Source: Reticulitermes lucifugus (lineage: Eukaryota; Arthropoda; Insecta; Blattodea; Rhinotermitidae). From it: a stretch of DNA of 64,000 nucleotides. The notes beneath the pieces are model-generated. The model had not been told where the DNA came from and made no database searches. It was given only the letters and a program-made list of their open reading frames with translations. Below, piece after piece: positions 1 through 11,435 of the stretch. Position 1 is the first letter of the stretch. The number at the start of each line of letters is the position of its first letter. Made by a program: the position numbers and the translations under genes. The stretch covers positions 118,525 to 182,524 of the forward strand of contig JAKCWW010000015.1 of assembly GCA_026260175.1 (NCBI GenBank), given 5' to 3'.

Positions 1-1219
1 TTGTTTGCGCGCCACAATTTTTCAAAACCCCGAAGGGACTTTGTGGACACACTGTATTATTGTAACTCAGACTTTACCTACAAAATGTATCCAGACAGCA
101 CTCACGTTCATAAAATTCCAACTACAAATTAGATGATGTCACAATGCTGGACATGTACATTTCCTGGACACACTTTTACCATACTATAGAATTTCAGTCT
201 GCCATCAGTAATGTTAAACTCCTAAACAAAACAAAACGTATTGTCAACTGGCTTTGAAAGAACTGTTAAATGGACCATTAATGACAATGCAGTCATAAAT
301 TACCTTTGTAGCCAATCCATTCTGAACCCCTCAGAAACACAGAAAATTAAATGAAAACAAAGATGATCATGTTCCTTAAAGCACAAGACAGTAATTGACT
401 AAAATATTAAACAGCTCATCATAACAGCCCTACCCATACAGAAAATTGTCTAACAGTAAAAATGCATGTACTTTACAAAAGAAAATTTTTGGAATTATGG
501 TTGGTGCAAAACCTAGACATTCATGTAAAAGTCTATTTAAGAGATCTGAGATTTCACCTGAGTCATATCATATATATTTTCATTAATAAACTTCATTGTA
601 CATAACCAAGAACATTTTCAAAAAAATTAATCTGACATAGTATTAATAGATCTGGCACAGTATTAATAGAAGGAATAAGCATCATCTTCACTGACCAAAT
701 GTCAGTCTTTCATGTTTTCAGAAAAGTGCATGCAATCTGTGCTAGCATCAAAATTTTCAACTGTTTACCAATTCATCTCACAAGTCTTAGAAATAAGAAG
801 GCAAAATTTAAAGTAGCATTAAGAAGATACTTAAATACACATTCTTTTACTTTGTTGAGGAATTCCTGATGTTTAAAAAGGATTCGTAAAACTTTATATG
901 AAAACTATATAGTATATTAAATTGTACTAATCTAAATATTTTGTATGTTTATGACTTAATCCACATCTCAGTGTCCTTTTGACAAACTTCTGCATCCATT
1001 TTGTGTGTGTGTGTGTGTGTGTGTATGTGTGTACACAAAGACGAGTGAGGCTGAATGAATACAAATTAGTATTTACCACAATCAGATACCATATTTAAAA
1101 CACACCATTCAACTGAATCCCCAAAATGTGTCAGATAATAAACACAAAACTTATATCCTCTAAATATCAGATGTCAGAAGGAACCATCTTTAGCCTTCAA
1201 AGCCCCCAGTATACTTCAC
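1..1219 (-). other. Intron of the PDXDC1-like gene (3' side, open at window edge)
   Basis: AT-rich, CpG-poor sequence downstream of the third coding exon of the minus-strand gene. I find no further PDXDC1 exon here, so the gene continues beyond the window. The first 60 bases, read on the minus strand, contain ACAGTGTGTCCACAAAGTCC, which resembles the end of a DNA transposon, but no partner end is visible. Confidence 0.5.
1002..1033. repeat. (TG)n microsatellite
   Basis: About 16 TG dinucleotides with one TA interruption, inside the PDXDC1-like intron. Confidence 0.9.
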
Positions 1220-2704
1220 CTGAAAAGATGACTAAGCCATCGTGTGGTGTCTGATGCAATGCGAGTGCTTAGACGCTGCAGGTGAGAACGCTCCAAACCA
1301 CTTGAAAATGCTGCTACACTATGTGTAATAATTGCCAATCGAGCAGCAGCATCCAACTGAGGCAATGGGGCAATGGTGGGACCAAGTGCACCGTCTTCTT
1401 CAGAATTGTTTGGACTGCCCAAATCCTCATGAATTATCATGTCCTGCCATTCAAAATGGGAAAATGTGCAGAAATTTTCAGTAATTACGTTTTGCTCACA
1501 TTACCTTTCGCATTTCAAACAAAATAGTCAATACTGGAACAACAGGCAATTATAAAGGGATTTTCATATAATTGAAAATAGGAGGGTTGCAAATGGAAGA
1601 TTAACTCAGTCCAAAGTTCAGAAAAAGAACAAATGGTCTTATCACTTTTAATATATAAACTCACAGCAATGTTTTCATTTCTTGTTACACTGTCATTACA
1701 AATCTTCCAGACTCAACCTTTCACTAACATCTTAATCACGATAAGTTGTCTTTTTAGAGGGACAAAAGAGAGGGGACCTAGTCACAAGTTTTCTTGACTT
1801 TACAACTTATTATTACAGGAAAGTGGTGTAATGTAAATTACATCACAAACATTAAGAAGTTACTTCATCCTCAAAATTAGTAAGAAAGAAATATGAGGCA
1901 CAGAAATTATATCTATAAATATAATACATAAGTTAAGAGACTAGTAGTTCATGATCACTTCTTTTAAAGAACAGCTCTCATTCAAAACAAAATTCCCACA
2001 AATAAATTCCAAATCCTACCTCAAGTTACTAGAAACTGTGTGTGTATTAGGGGAGCAATCCTGTAATAACCAGAGGCCTGGCTCACAAGTGTCTGAACAT
2101 TAAACTTCTATCATCATCTTTTGACATAGTCAAGTGGCAAAAGCACTGAAAATAAATACCTCCAACACAGAGAGAATCTCCTCAGTGGATTTGCTTGGAA
2201 GTGGGAGGAAGGCATGCGAATTTTTCCAAGACTGTCCTGCTGCAGACCCTCCACCTCCATCCTCCGCCTTCTCAACAGCCTCTTCCAAACGTTCTATTAC
2301 TTGTGAAGCTTGGAATTCTATCCCTGATATGACAGACTGGAGGTCAGGCTGAAATTGAATAGTTATTCACTTCCACACACATGGCTGTCATTATGTGTTG
2401 CAACAGTTTTCAATCCGCAGAGTCGTTTGGTTCTAGCATAATATTTCTCGGGTATCTAGGTTAAATGACAACTGGATGACTGGGCACCAATTTTCGGATA
2501 CTTCTCTAGAAGGCGAGGAAGTAAATGTTTCTCTATTGTGAACTTCCTTTAATCGAAGTACCATAACCTAACTGCACTACGAAAGGTTAAAAATGTGTAT
2601 ATAATTCACTTAAAATCATTATGATCTATATTACAAACCTCATTCTGGGAGGGAGATACGGTTTCCTTCGCAGACTGCGAAATGTTTACACCGGCTTCAG
2701 CCAT
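1220..2704 (-). CDS. PDXDC1: PDXDC1-like PLP-dependent decarboxylase domain protein, first three coding exons (partial)
   Basis: Coding exons on the minus strand are 2704-2639 (start MAEAGVNIS, donor GAG|GTTTGT), 2348-2160 (acceptor CAG|CCT, donor GAG|GTATTT) and 1443-1220 (acceptor CAG|GAC, donor TTCAG|GTGAAG). They join in frame into about 159 residues. The third exon reads ARLAIITHSVAAF, then TRIASDTTRWLSHLFR, which closely matches vertebrate PDXDC1 (HSLGAY, then TRILSDTTLWLCRIFR), upstream of the PLP-binding fold. The second exon carries the family's acidic helix (IERLEEAVEKAED). Family members are group II decarboxylase-like proteins of poorly defined substrate. The catalytic lysine region lies outside the window. 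The exons are CpG-poor except near the start codon. The introns at 1444-2159 and 2349-2638 show nothing recognisable. The gene is head-to-head with the MFS gene. Confidence 0.9.
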
Positions 2705-3010
2705 CGTGGCAGAATGCAGACGTCACCGAAGTTTCAAGTACCGAGGCCAACTCCTGCTCTTCCTGAAGTTCCATTAAGTGTCAAACGAACGTAGGCGTTC
2801 CATTTCTCACAGGGTAAAATAGTGCTATTTTATTGTGTATGCGATGAAGAAATGTCTCAGTACCTCTTGAAATGCTGAAAATAATAGACTGCAGCAGTTT
2901 GTAAGTCATCTTCTTTATTGATCTGCGTGTGGTGATGTGATATAGTCGTCTATGTAAATGAACGGATATGCGGGTTATTTGAAAGCCATGATGTGGACAA
3001 ACGGTATTCT
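2705..3010. promoter_or_regulatory. Candidate bidirectional promoter, PDXDC1-like / MFS transporter
   Basis: This interval directly precedes the PDXDC1-like start codon and faces the plus-strand MFS gene. It holds a cluster of CpGs in otherwise CpG-depleted surroundings: four in 2701-2760, more around 2785-2795 and 2947-2970. Such a local CpG cluster is expected for an unmethylated promoter. No TATA box is obvious. Transcription start sites cannot be read from sequence. Confidence 0.5.
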
Positions 3011-4179
3011 TGTATAATGAAATGCAGAATTAATTTATATCCCAAAAGTGTACTTCTAAATTGCAAACGTAAGAATCATGTTTGTGCCCGAATTATTGTA
3101 CCCCATAAGACAAAAGTGAACACATAAACCTTAATTCATTTTATTTACGATTTCATATTTTCCATCCAAATTCCTAATGAAAATTTTGTTACATATTCAA
3201 AAGTATTGCGGCTGACGTGAGCTTTGATAACATTCTCTGTGGTTTTTATTCCCTCCAGTTCTTACGAGGATAAATGAACTTTCTTGGCAGTATATTTTAA
3301 GCTTGATCCAGGTTGCTCATGTTACGGTGCTGAGGGATTAAGGTAATTTTGCTTTTGGTGTATTAAATGCTTATTAAATGGACAATATATACAAGACGGA
3401 ATACGTGGTTGTAGCCAGTAGTGTGCAGATTGCAATTTTATTTCACATAGTTTCAAGACTGGGTATTCCTTAATTTGTGTGTATTTTTTGTTATATAGAT
3501 ATAATTATGAACCCACCACTTTAAGGATTTATAGTAAATCAGCCTCTCATTTGAGTAAGAATACCTTCGTAAGTAATTTAGATGTCTCTAGCATATTCCT
3601 TGGACATAGTCTCAGACAGAAAGTAATACAGATGTATGTTTATGAGCGTGTCAAAATGATAAATAAAAATAACCATTTTTAGAAAAGATAAGACTTCAAA
3701 ACCAAATTAGACATTTAGACTGGTAACATAACATTAAAAGTGTACTGATTTATTTGGATAATAAGCAGTTAGTCCATTTATCTAAATATGATGTCAAACT
3801 GTACTACTATTTTGTAATTGAAAATATGCTTCAAATGAAATATGATTTAGATTGTTAAACATTCTTTTTATACAAAACTTGATAAAATATTTCCAACAGT
3901 TATATTTAAATAACTTGTAAACCTTATTTTGTTACAATATTCTTATGAAAGTGTATCCTATGTCTATGCTGAAATTATCACATATAAAAGAATTAATGAG
4001 AATTTTTTCATTCCTTTTTCAGAATTTAACGAAATCATATTTGTTGTATAATAACTGACAACGTCCATCACAAACGTAGAACAACAAACATATCTGCTAT
4101 GAGCATAATTTATTTAGTCATGCAAGTATCCTGTATATTATCTATAAAGTATATTCTGGTTATATTATGACACATCAAG
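3011..4179 (+). other. 5' leader / upstream region of the MFS gene
   Basis: AT-rich sequence between the candidate promoter and the first MFS coding exon. A pyrimidine tract ending in TTTTTCAG at about 4021 could be a splice acceptor for a leader exon carrying the ATG at 4180, which would place an untranslated first exon near 2.8-3.0 kb. I see no open reading frame with family resemblance. Confidence 0.35.
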
Positions 4180-7100
4180 ATGTCTTGCAGGAAATACAGA
4201 GCTTCACAAAATATGAAAGCATTGTTCCTAGCTACAGTATTTGTAGCACACAGTTGTGCTGTACAGTTCTTCCCAATTTACTTGAAAAACCTCAACTTCT
4301 CAGCCACAGAAGTGGGCATTATTCGTGCGAGTCAAACTTGGATATCCACATTATTAGTCCCATCATTGTTGTTCATAACAAAACAGCTTCAATCTGTAAG
4401 TTTGAAAAGACTTGTAATGTCTGTGTTTCTTGTCCTCAACATTACATTACATCTCTGTTTATTATACCTTCCCCCATCCAACGTGCTCCAAGATGTCACA
4501 CATTGTCACGGACATACATCTTATACACCAATGGAAGAATTAGTCGAACGTAATCATAACAAACAGTGGACTCATTTTAAACTGACAACATTCATGCCTT
4601 CTTACAGTGCCAGTGTCAAAATAGAGAGACCAACCACAAATGCCTTCCATACAAATGAAGAAACAACAGCATACTTACCTTTATCTGCTACAGATGGACA
4701 CACAAGTTTGTCACCATCTATGGTAATTAAACAAAACTCTTTGCCAAGGGTAATGCATCATGATACTGAACATAATGTCAGCAATAACTCAAATATTTCT
4801 AGTCATAATCATTTCAAAGTGCTCACCGAATCTTCAGCCAAGCAAAATAATATTTTGCTTGACAGTATAACACAAATTACTAAAGATATAAAATGTTTCC
4901 AAAACATAAGGTTTATGTCATCCCCCACAACTGAAAAATCATTCTTACCAGTGACAGGAAGTGATGTGAGCTTAGTGCCTGCAGTTAAGCATAAGTCTGA
5001 AGTCCTGATTAACAATGGGTCAAGCACTTTCTTAAACAGAACCCAATCAAAAATACATTCTGAATACAAAAAAATACTGTTGAATGAAAAAGCAACTGAC
5101 CAGAACGCCAATACTGGTGAGAAACGTAATAATTGCACTGAACAAGTACCTGATTCGGGATCAGACAGTGAGAAAATTTACAACGGTTCAAAAGTTTTGC
5201 CACCAAAAACCGAGGATGTAACAGGTCACATAATCCCCATGAACAAAACATGGCATCACAGGAGCAATGCATCACGGTCTGCACCACTGAATGCACACTC
5301 AGATAAAGAATTTTATTACTTTAAACAATATTCAGAGCAACAAAATATTCCTGCTACATCAAAAACGAGTAAGACAGACGTCACAAAGTTTCATGAAACA
5401 TGGCTTCCAAAGCATTCAGTCATTCCTTGGGTTCTGCCCAAAAATATGAAAAAGTACTATGCCCAAGGCAACGATTTCAGAAATGTCTCACAAGCAACAT
5501 CAAGTTACTCAAGAATAGAAAACTCAGAAGAAAGTTCTAGTGATGAACAGTCAACTAATAGATTAAAAGCAGACACTGTAGTAAGAATGGAAGATTCAGT
5601 AGAAAGTCCTCAAGAACCTGAGAGTAAAATAAATATTACCATTAAGCCAGCTGATAAGACACTCTGGAGAGAATATCAAAATTCTCTTTTTCAGCTTCTC
5701 AGGAAATACAAAAGTGGAAGAAAAACAGAACAAGCAGAGCAAGAGGGCAACTCTTTGCCCATAACAGCTGAGGAAGTGGGTGACATGCCAGCAGCAAAAA
5801 GAATGCAGAAAAATATAAGGCAATGGAAAGAGATTAACCCTCATGACAGACATCTAAGGATCAAACGTGTCTCAATATCTGCCACATACAAGTCACAAGA
5901 AGCAGAGCAGTTTAGCAGAAATATAGCTAAGAAGTTCAACAGAAAACATTCAACACACCACACAATACAACAGTATGATGTGATTGATGTAAAACACAGG
6001 AGACATAAATCACCATGTTCCAAAACTCTAAACTGTAGAGAAACACAGGTGGCAACTCCTATGCAAGGCACTATAAGGAGACTGATGAGTGTAGACTCTT
6101 CAAAATCTATACATTATGATGATGGCATAGACCTTCAAGTGGACAAAGCCATAATGCCCTGGTCATTCAGAAATATTTCAACACAGCTGTGGAACATCAC
6201 AATAGACAAACTCCCTGGCTACTGGTCCACAACTTTTAGTACCATTCTGCTTCTGGCTGTCTTTACTGATGTGTTTTCCACAGCTACTACAGTAACCAGC
6301 AGTCAATTTCTTCAATGTGAGGAGATTACCACAGCGTCAGGACATAGGCCAATGATATTACAAAATAATGTTTTGCAAGTCTTTACCCTTCTGGTCTGGG
6401 GACTGTTTGGATGCCCCCTCTTGGCAGGATTAGTCCTGGTTACAGAATGTTTGTACCAGCCAAGAGTGTTTCTCATGTTGTCTACTGGTCTTTTTGTGAT
6501 GACTTTGTTGGAGTTATTTCTGTTCCGGCTGCCCAGCAAAAACAAGGACTTGAAACTACAGGACTATATAAATAAGAAAAAGCAAGATCACATATCGTTA
6601 ATGCAGAGGTAAGTGGACATAGTATATTTCAGTGTTTGTTGTTATTTATTGTGATATAATCTCATTTCTGATAAATTGTGTTGTTTCACACCCTGCCCTA
6701 TAAAAATTGATTTTATGGTTTTAAAATGCTGGGATGAATCTGTTGATTATTGTGTTACAAATCCAGATTTGTATTGTTTTCTTTCATATTTTCAGCAATG
6801 TAATTTGAGCAAAAGTTCACTGGGGTACAATGCATTTGCACTTGCCTGTACATGGAAACTCAAAGAATGAGGGCAGAGTAGTAATTAAGCATTTACACTC
6901 TGTTAACTGTAGTAATATTTCTAGATCACCACTTGTAAGTAAATCATTTAAAACACTTGTTAAAGACCGTTTTATATAAGACAGTTATAAGAGCTAGGAA
7001 ATTATACCTGGCTAAACATTTTGCAGTATATAACTTTTGTTATTGGCCCATTATTCAAACTTCTGAAAACAAAAGCATGAAGCACAATGAAAGATGACTG

Positions 7101-9389
7101 TCCTGACCATCTGCATATTTCATGCATATATAGAGAGTCTGTATCACCTCAGTATTTCTACTGTGATGAATGTATTAATAATGAAAGCTGAGTGGGAATG
7201 CTTGGAAGTTTTAAATCAAACTGTATGGATTCTTATCAGGTTTCTAGGATTTGTTGAAAGTTTAATGAATGGAGAAGGGCAAAATATTTGGAAGTAGTTC
7301 TGATAATGTTAATAACAATGCTGCCCTCTTTTCTCATGTGATAACTGAAAAATATACAATTATCTCCCTGAGAAGATAATTACGTATTTAACTTCTCCCT
7401 TCCAAACGAACTTCCAGCCATATTGATTCCAACTGTAGTGTTAGAGTTTTATGGAACTGAAAACTTAATAAGTGACATAGGATCATTCTGGCTACAGTTT
7501 TAAACCCAGGAGAACTGCATTATTGAACAAGACTGAGATGGTGTACTCTGTCATGGACCACACACTTTACCAAGGTGTTCTTACTTTAAAAATGCTGTAT
7601 GATACCATGATACACACATCAACTAAATTCATTTCTGCCCATATGAAGAAGTAGAGCAATCCCTTTGCCAATTTTCACAATAATCATAAATGCTCAACAG
7701 CATCATATTCAGATCTCTTTACACAAAATTTTATCCAAATCGGACAATAAATATGGGCAGGGTAGATATAAAATGATAGTATTGATAACCAACTCGTACA
7801 CAGTTGATAAAATACAATACTCAAACACCTTTATACAAACCTCAACATGTTTTGATGCCTTAATGCATCATCTTCAGGGGGCACTACATTTAAAAACACT
7901 TAAAAACACGCTTTTAACACTTTTAAGTGTTTTTAACACTTTTATGTGTTTTAAGTGTTTTTAAATGTAGTGCCCCCTGAAGATGATGCATTAAAGCATC
8001 GAAACATGTTGGGGTTTGTGTAAAGGTGTTTGAGTATTGGATTTTATCAATTGTGTACGAGTTGTTTATCAATACTATCGTATATAAGCACATACATGGT
8101 ATGGACAATGTTAAAAAGGGTAGGTAGAAGTTCATTCATACCCTTGTATGGCTTTCAGTGCAATGATTTTCACAAAATTCACTATCACCTAATAAATTTT
8201 TGTAGACATTTCCTGAACAGAATTTTATCCAAATCTGATGAAAAGTGTGAAAGTGCAAAATTTAATTTACAACCTTAAGCAAAGTAAGGTTTTCCCTGCA
8301 CCAATTTGCTTGAAACTCACAATTGCTCAATGGCATTACATATAAATATGAATTATTTATTTGTGACAGTGAAAATATGTACATAGATATGCAATTCTTT
8401 GAGACTTAAGCTTCACAATTGTTCAATGGCATTACGTATAAATATGAATTATTTATTTGTGACAGTGAAAATATGTACATAGATATGCAATTCTTTGAGA
8501 CTTAAGCTTCCTCCTGTTGTAGTAAAGAAATGGTTTACTTCCGCAGGTTTGGATATGGCTTATCAGTATTTTTCACTGGCTTTGCCATGGCTTGTAATTC
8601 AGAGTTTATTCAGTGGCACATAGAAACTCTGCATGGTTTCCCTTATAATTACCAGTTACTCTACTGCAGTTATATTGGCATTGGAACATTCATTCAAGCC
8701 ATAGTGAGATCATGGCTGCAGAGAAAGCAGTTATGTGTCCTGGTACATGTTCAGGTAAGCTCCTCTAGAAGCAAATTTCTGAAGTATACAGTCTCAACCA
8801 CAGCTTGCCGTTTAAGACATTCCTCTAGGTCATTTTGGACTCTGTTTTTCTTTCCTTATACACAGAGTCTGATGTGTATAGGGCCTGTAACCAGCACTGC
8901 TAAAAGTAACAGATGAAAGACATTCTTTTGCTGAAAATTTGATATCATAACCTTCACACTAACAATTTGGTACACACAGTTGAGACCAAATCTGTAAATA
9001 GTCTCATAAGAAAAACCAAGTGTTATGATTGTATTCTTGAAAGTCATGAGGTCATCTCATGTGTTTCTTTAGGACTGCACAAACCCTGGAGACCATGATG
9101 TTGGTAACGCAGATGGACTGTGGAACATTGGTATAATTTTGCTTGGCCTTCACTTTTTGGCTGCCTCTTTGCTACAGCCAGCATGGGTCTTGGTGTTCCT
9201 AGGAATTCTACAGGGTTGCTGTGCTGCATTTATATTCTCTGTGACAACTTCTCATTGGTGGGCAATGGGTTATGGTCTAGGAAGCCTGTTTGGAGGAGTT
9301 ATGGTTGAAGCTTATGGTACAGACTGGTTTTTCTGGGTGATGGCAGGCAGCATGTTTGTGTGGAGCGCTACTTTGACTCTGTGTGGAGG
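4180..9389 (+). CDS. MFSD6-like major facilitator transporter, coding exons 1-3
   Basis: Exons are 4180-6608 (donor AG|GTAAGT), 8547-8754 (acceptor CCGCAG, donor CAG|GTAAGC) and 9073-9389 (acceptor TTTAG, donor GG|GTGAGT), joining in frame. Three membrane spans are visible in the first 97 residues (around 13-33, 43-66, 74-97), then a hydrophilic stretch to about residue 683, then six to eight further hydrophobic spans. The N-terminal pattern FPIYLKNLNFSATEVGIIR fits MFS_1_like/MFSD6 proteins (PVYLRQLGLSA..VGLLR). The long hydrophilic part falls in the TM3-TM4 loop, predicted extracytoplasmic, and is rich in N-glycosylation sequons (NVS, NGS, NRT, NCT, NIT). The substrate is unknown. In exon 3, VTTSH runs straight into WWAMGYGLGS, shorter than expected between two late spans. 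The start at 4180 is the first in-frame ATG before span 1; Met12 is an alternative. With the candidate last exon at 39307 the protein is 1045 residues. Confidence 0.85.
7775..8079. mobile_element. Palindromic hammerhead-bearing element A (non-autonomous, Penelope-type candidate)
   Basis: Two inverted arms of about 133-135 bp (7775-7907 and 7945-8079) face each other across a short AT-rich centre with ACACTT/AAGTGT repeats. The outer ends are GATAGTATTGATAA and its complement. Each arm contains a hammerhead-like block, so the element has one on each strand. The plus-strand copy keeps all core bases. In the left-arm copy the GAAA box has become AAAA through a CpG-to-CpA change. There is no open reading frame of note. 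Assignment to Penelope-like retroelements rests on the known association of such elements with minimal type I hammerheads and on a Penelope-type RT piece at 45.4 kb. Confidence 0.65.
7973..8014 (+). ncRNA. Hammerhead ribozyme, apparently intact core (element A, right arm)
   Basis: The order is helix I strand CCCC, core CTGAAGA (fits CUGANGA) at 7977-7983, helix II GATGC-ATTAAA-GCATC, GAAA at 8001-8004, then CATGTT giving an NUH site (GUU), followed by GGGG that pairs with the CCCC. Helix III would be the self-complementary CATG only, which suits the dimer-type minimal hammerheads described for Penelope-like elements. It lies in sense orientation in intron 1 of the MFS gene. Activity is not shown by sequence alone. 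Confidence 0.65.
8318..8509. repeat. Near-perfect 96-bp tandem duplication
   Basis: Copies at 8318-8413 and 8414-8509 differ at two positions by eye (GCTC/GTTC and TACAT/TACGT). The second copy ends 37 bp before the exon 2 acceptor of the MFS gene, so the duplication could alter branch-point or polypyrimidine context. The high identity suggests a recent event. Confidence 0.9.
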
Positions 9390-10744
9390 GTGAGTACTCT
9401 ACTTTTATCACTGTCTGATAGAAATGAGTGAGAAGAATACTAGACTTAATATTTCAAAGTAATACAGTTGTTTTAGGAACCCCAGACAAATACACACTTT
9501 ACATCCTTACCATCATAGTTGTTTCTTACCAAATCTAAATGCTGTGACTCAATGTCATTGCTCACTTAGCACTTACACTAAACACGTGATGTTAGAACCT
9601 CTTAAAAGTGTAAGGAACCCCAGCATCCAATATGTTAAAAAAAATATTGACAAATAACATAATTTTAACTGGCTATTTAATGAGTGAAAAATTAAGAAGG
9701 TTTTCAATGAAGAAACAGAGAGAGCAGATATTTAACAGTGAGAAACGTAATGTATTAAACTAAATAACAGAGAAGTTATGCAATAGTTAGGTATTATAAT
9801 CTCATATAGGTTTATAATTTTGGAAGAATTAAGATAAGAGAGAGAACCTAGATATTGCAGTGCATGCTGCAAAACTACTTGAGCACTGGTGAACAAACTA
9901 GGGATCATTTAAAACAGAAAGTAAACAATATGAAAATGAATGCTAAAAGCAACCATATTTTGGAAAATTTTAAATTTCCATTGAAAAAGCAAGTACCCTC
10001 AAAACAGGTTATAGGTGCATAGCTTTAATGGGGATGTTTATGATAGTGCAAGCAGCACACAATGCTGTCTTGATGAAAAATAAACTTTATAATGGAAGAG
10101 TCATAGTTGTGTTAGGAATTTTCTCTTATTGTCAACAGGAAAGTCCCTGATGTTTGTGTGTTGAATTTTTATGTTTACACCTTGGCTAGCATAACTGCCT
10201 TTTAACAGGAAAGTAGTCACTCCTGTACAATTCTTATCAGCATAAAAGTTATCAGGGACAGCTGCTTAACGTGTCATTTTTTATCTTCCTGTATATACAT
10301 GGGTTTATTATGAGCTTCTGGCAGTTTTTTGATAACCCTTATCATTAATAGACTTTAATGGACCTTATGTATCATAAGGAACGTCTTTCTGTTAGAACTT
10401 CTTCTTTAAAACTTCGGAGCAGTGATAAATTTAAATAAATTATGTTTACTTAGCACTGCTTCCATCAAAGTATGGATCTGTAAATAAGAATCTTTCAAAT
10501 GTAAACCTCATTTTTGACCAATTTTTTTTTGTATATTCCTCTCTTAGTCAAATGTCTAACAAACCACAAAGCTTTAAACAAAAGCTGATAGTAAGTTGTA
10601 TAAAAACATAATCAAAACAAATATGTTGTAGGTGTAATGTAAATTACATGTCTTGATGATTTTTGTGAGATAGTGTCCTGTTATAGGAAAACACCTTTTA
10701 AACATTCCTAGTACCTCAGAGGGTCGGTTTTATATTCAGTAGAG

Positions 10745-10908
10745 CAGAGGTGCACAAATCCCGAGCGCCAGGTCGCCTTGACCACTAGATTTTGTACAGT
10801 GTCACCTAATATTTGTGGGTATTCATTATGGAACTTGCTTCCTGTCACCCTTCCCGTACCTAGAATTTTGAGGTGGCTTCTAGACTTTGGAAAATTTGTT
10901 CACTCCTG
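10745..10908. mobile_element. hAT-type MITE with 8-bp target duplication
   Basis: The ends are CAGAGGTGCACAAATCC and the complement of CAGGAGTGAACAAATTTTCC, imperfect terminal inverted repeats of hAT form. They are flanked by CAGTAGAG (10737-10744) and CAGTAAAG (10909-10916), an 8-bp target duplication with one mismatch. The length is 164 bp with no coding capacity. Confidence 0.85.
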
Positions 10909-11189
10909 CAGTAAAGTACTATTTGTGCTCAAAGTTTCATAAGTACAAATAAATAAGTCGTAATATGTATATATATTTATATTTTACATGTTCCATGGCC
11001 AAAGGGTAGAGAGTTGCTTGCCAAAAATAGCATATTTTATAGAACTAACCAAACTCTATCAATTTCCTAATGTCCATATTTTTTATCCTGAATTTTGTCA
11101 ACTAAACAAGAATAAAATTTAAATGTAAACTAAATATGTATGTTAAGATCTATGCTGCTATAATGAAAAAGATCATATGTGATAAAATG

Positions 11190-11435
11190 TCTACTGCTGC
11201 CTAATATTCTACACTAAATATCTACTTCCACCTAATATGCTACACTAAATATCTACTTCTACCTAATATTCTACACTAAATATCTACTGATGCCTAAGAT
11301 TATACACTAAATATCCACTAGCACTTAATATTCTACATGAAATATCTCCTGCTGCTTAATATTCTACACTGAATATCTACTGGAACTTAATATTCTACAC
11401 TGAATATCTACTGGAACTTAATATTCTACTCTAAG
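11190..11435. repeat. 31-bp minisatellite, about 8 units
   Basis: Seven full units and one partial unit of 31 bp, built on TCTACT....CTTAATATTCTACACTAAATA. Spacing is exactly 31 bp throughout (units start at 11190, 11221 and so on to 11407). The last two units are nearly identical, as expected for recent slippage. Confidence 0.9.

Larger units (their letters stand above)
6609..8546 (+). other. Intron 1 of the MFS gene
   Basis: Contains a palindromic ribozyme-bearing element (7775-8079) and a 96-bp tandem duplication (8318-8509). Flanking the palindrome at about 7668-7750 and 8165-8270 are two diverged stretches sharing phrases such as AATTTTATCCAAATC, suggesting an older repeat around it. 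No coding potential is evident. Intron 2 (8755-9072) shows nothing. Confidence 0.75.

Noticed and set aside
4167-4553. 128-residue frame overlapping the start of the MFS gene
   Set aside because: It overlaps the membrane-span-encoding frame, which has clear family resemblance. The alternative frame has none.
1825-10650. Shared phrase GTGTAATGTAAATTACAT at about 1827 and 10632
   Set aside because: It is near-palindromic and AT-rich, with no similarity in the flanks. Two occurrences are not enough to call a repeat or regulatory site.
11190-11435. Regular 31-bp repeats as a CRISPR array
   Set aside because: The units are contiguous without spacers, diverged and AT-rich, in eukaryotic intron sequence. 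This is a minisatellite.
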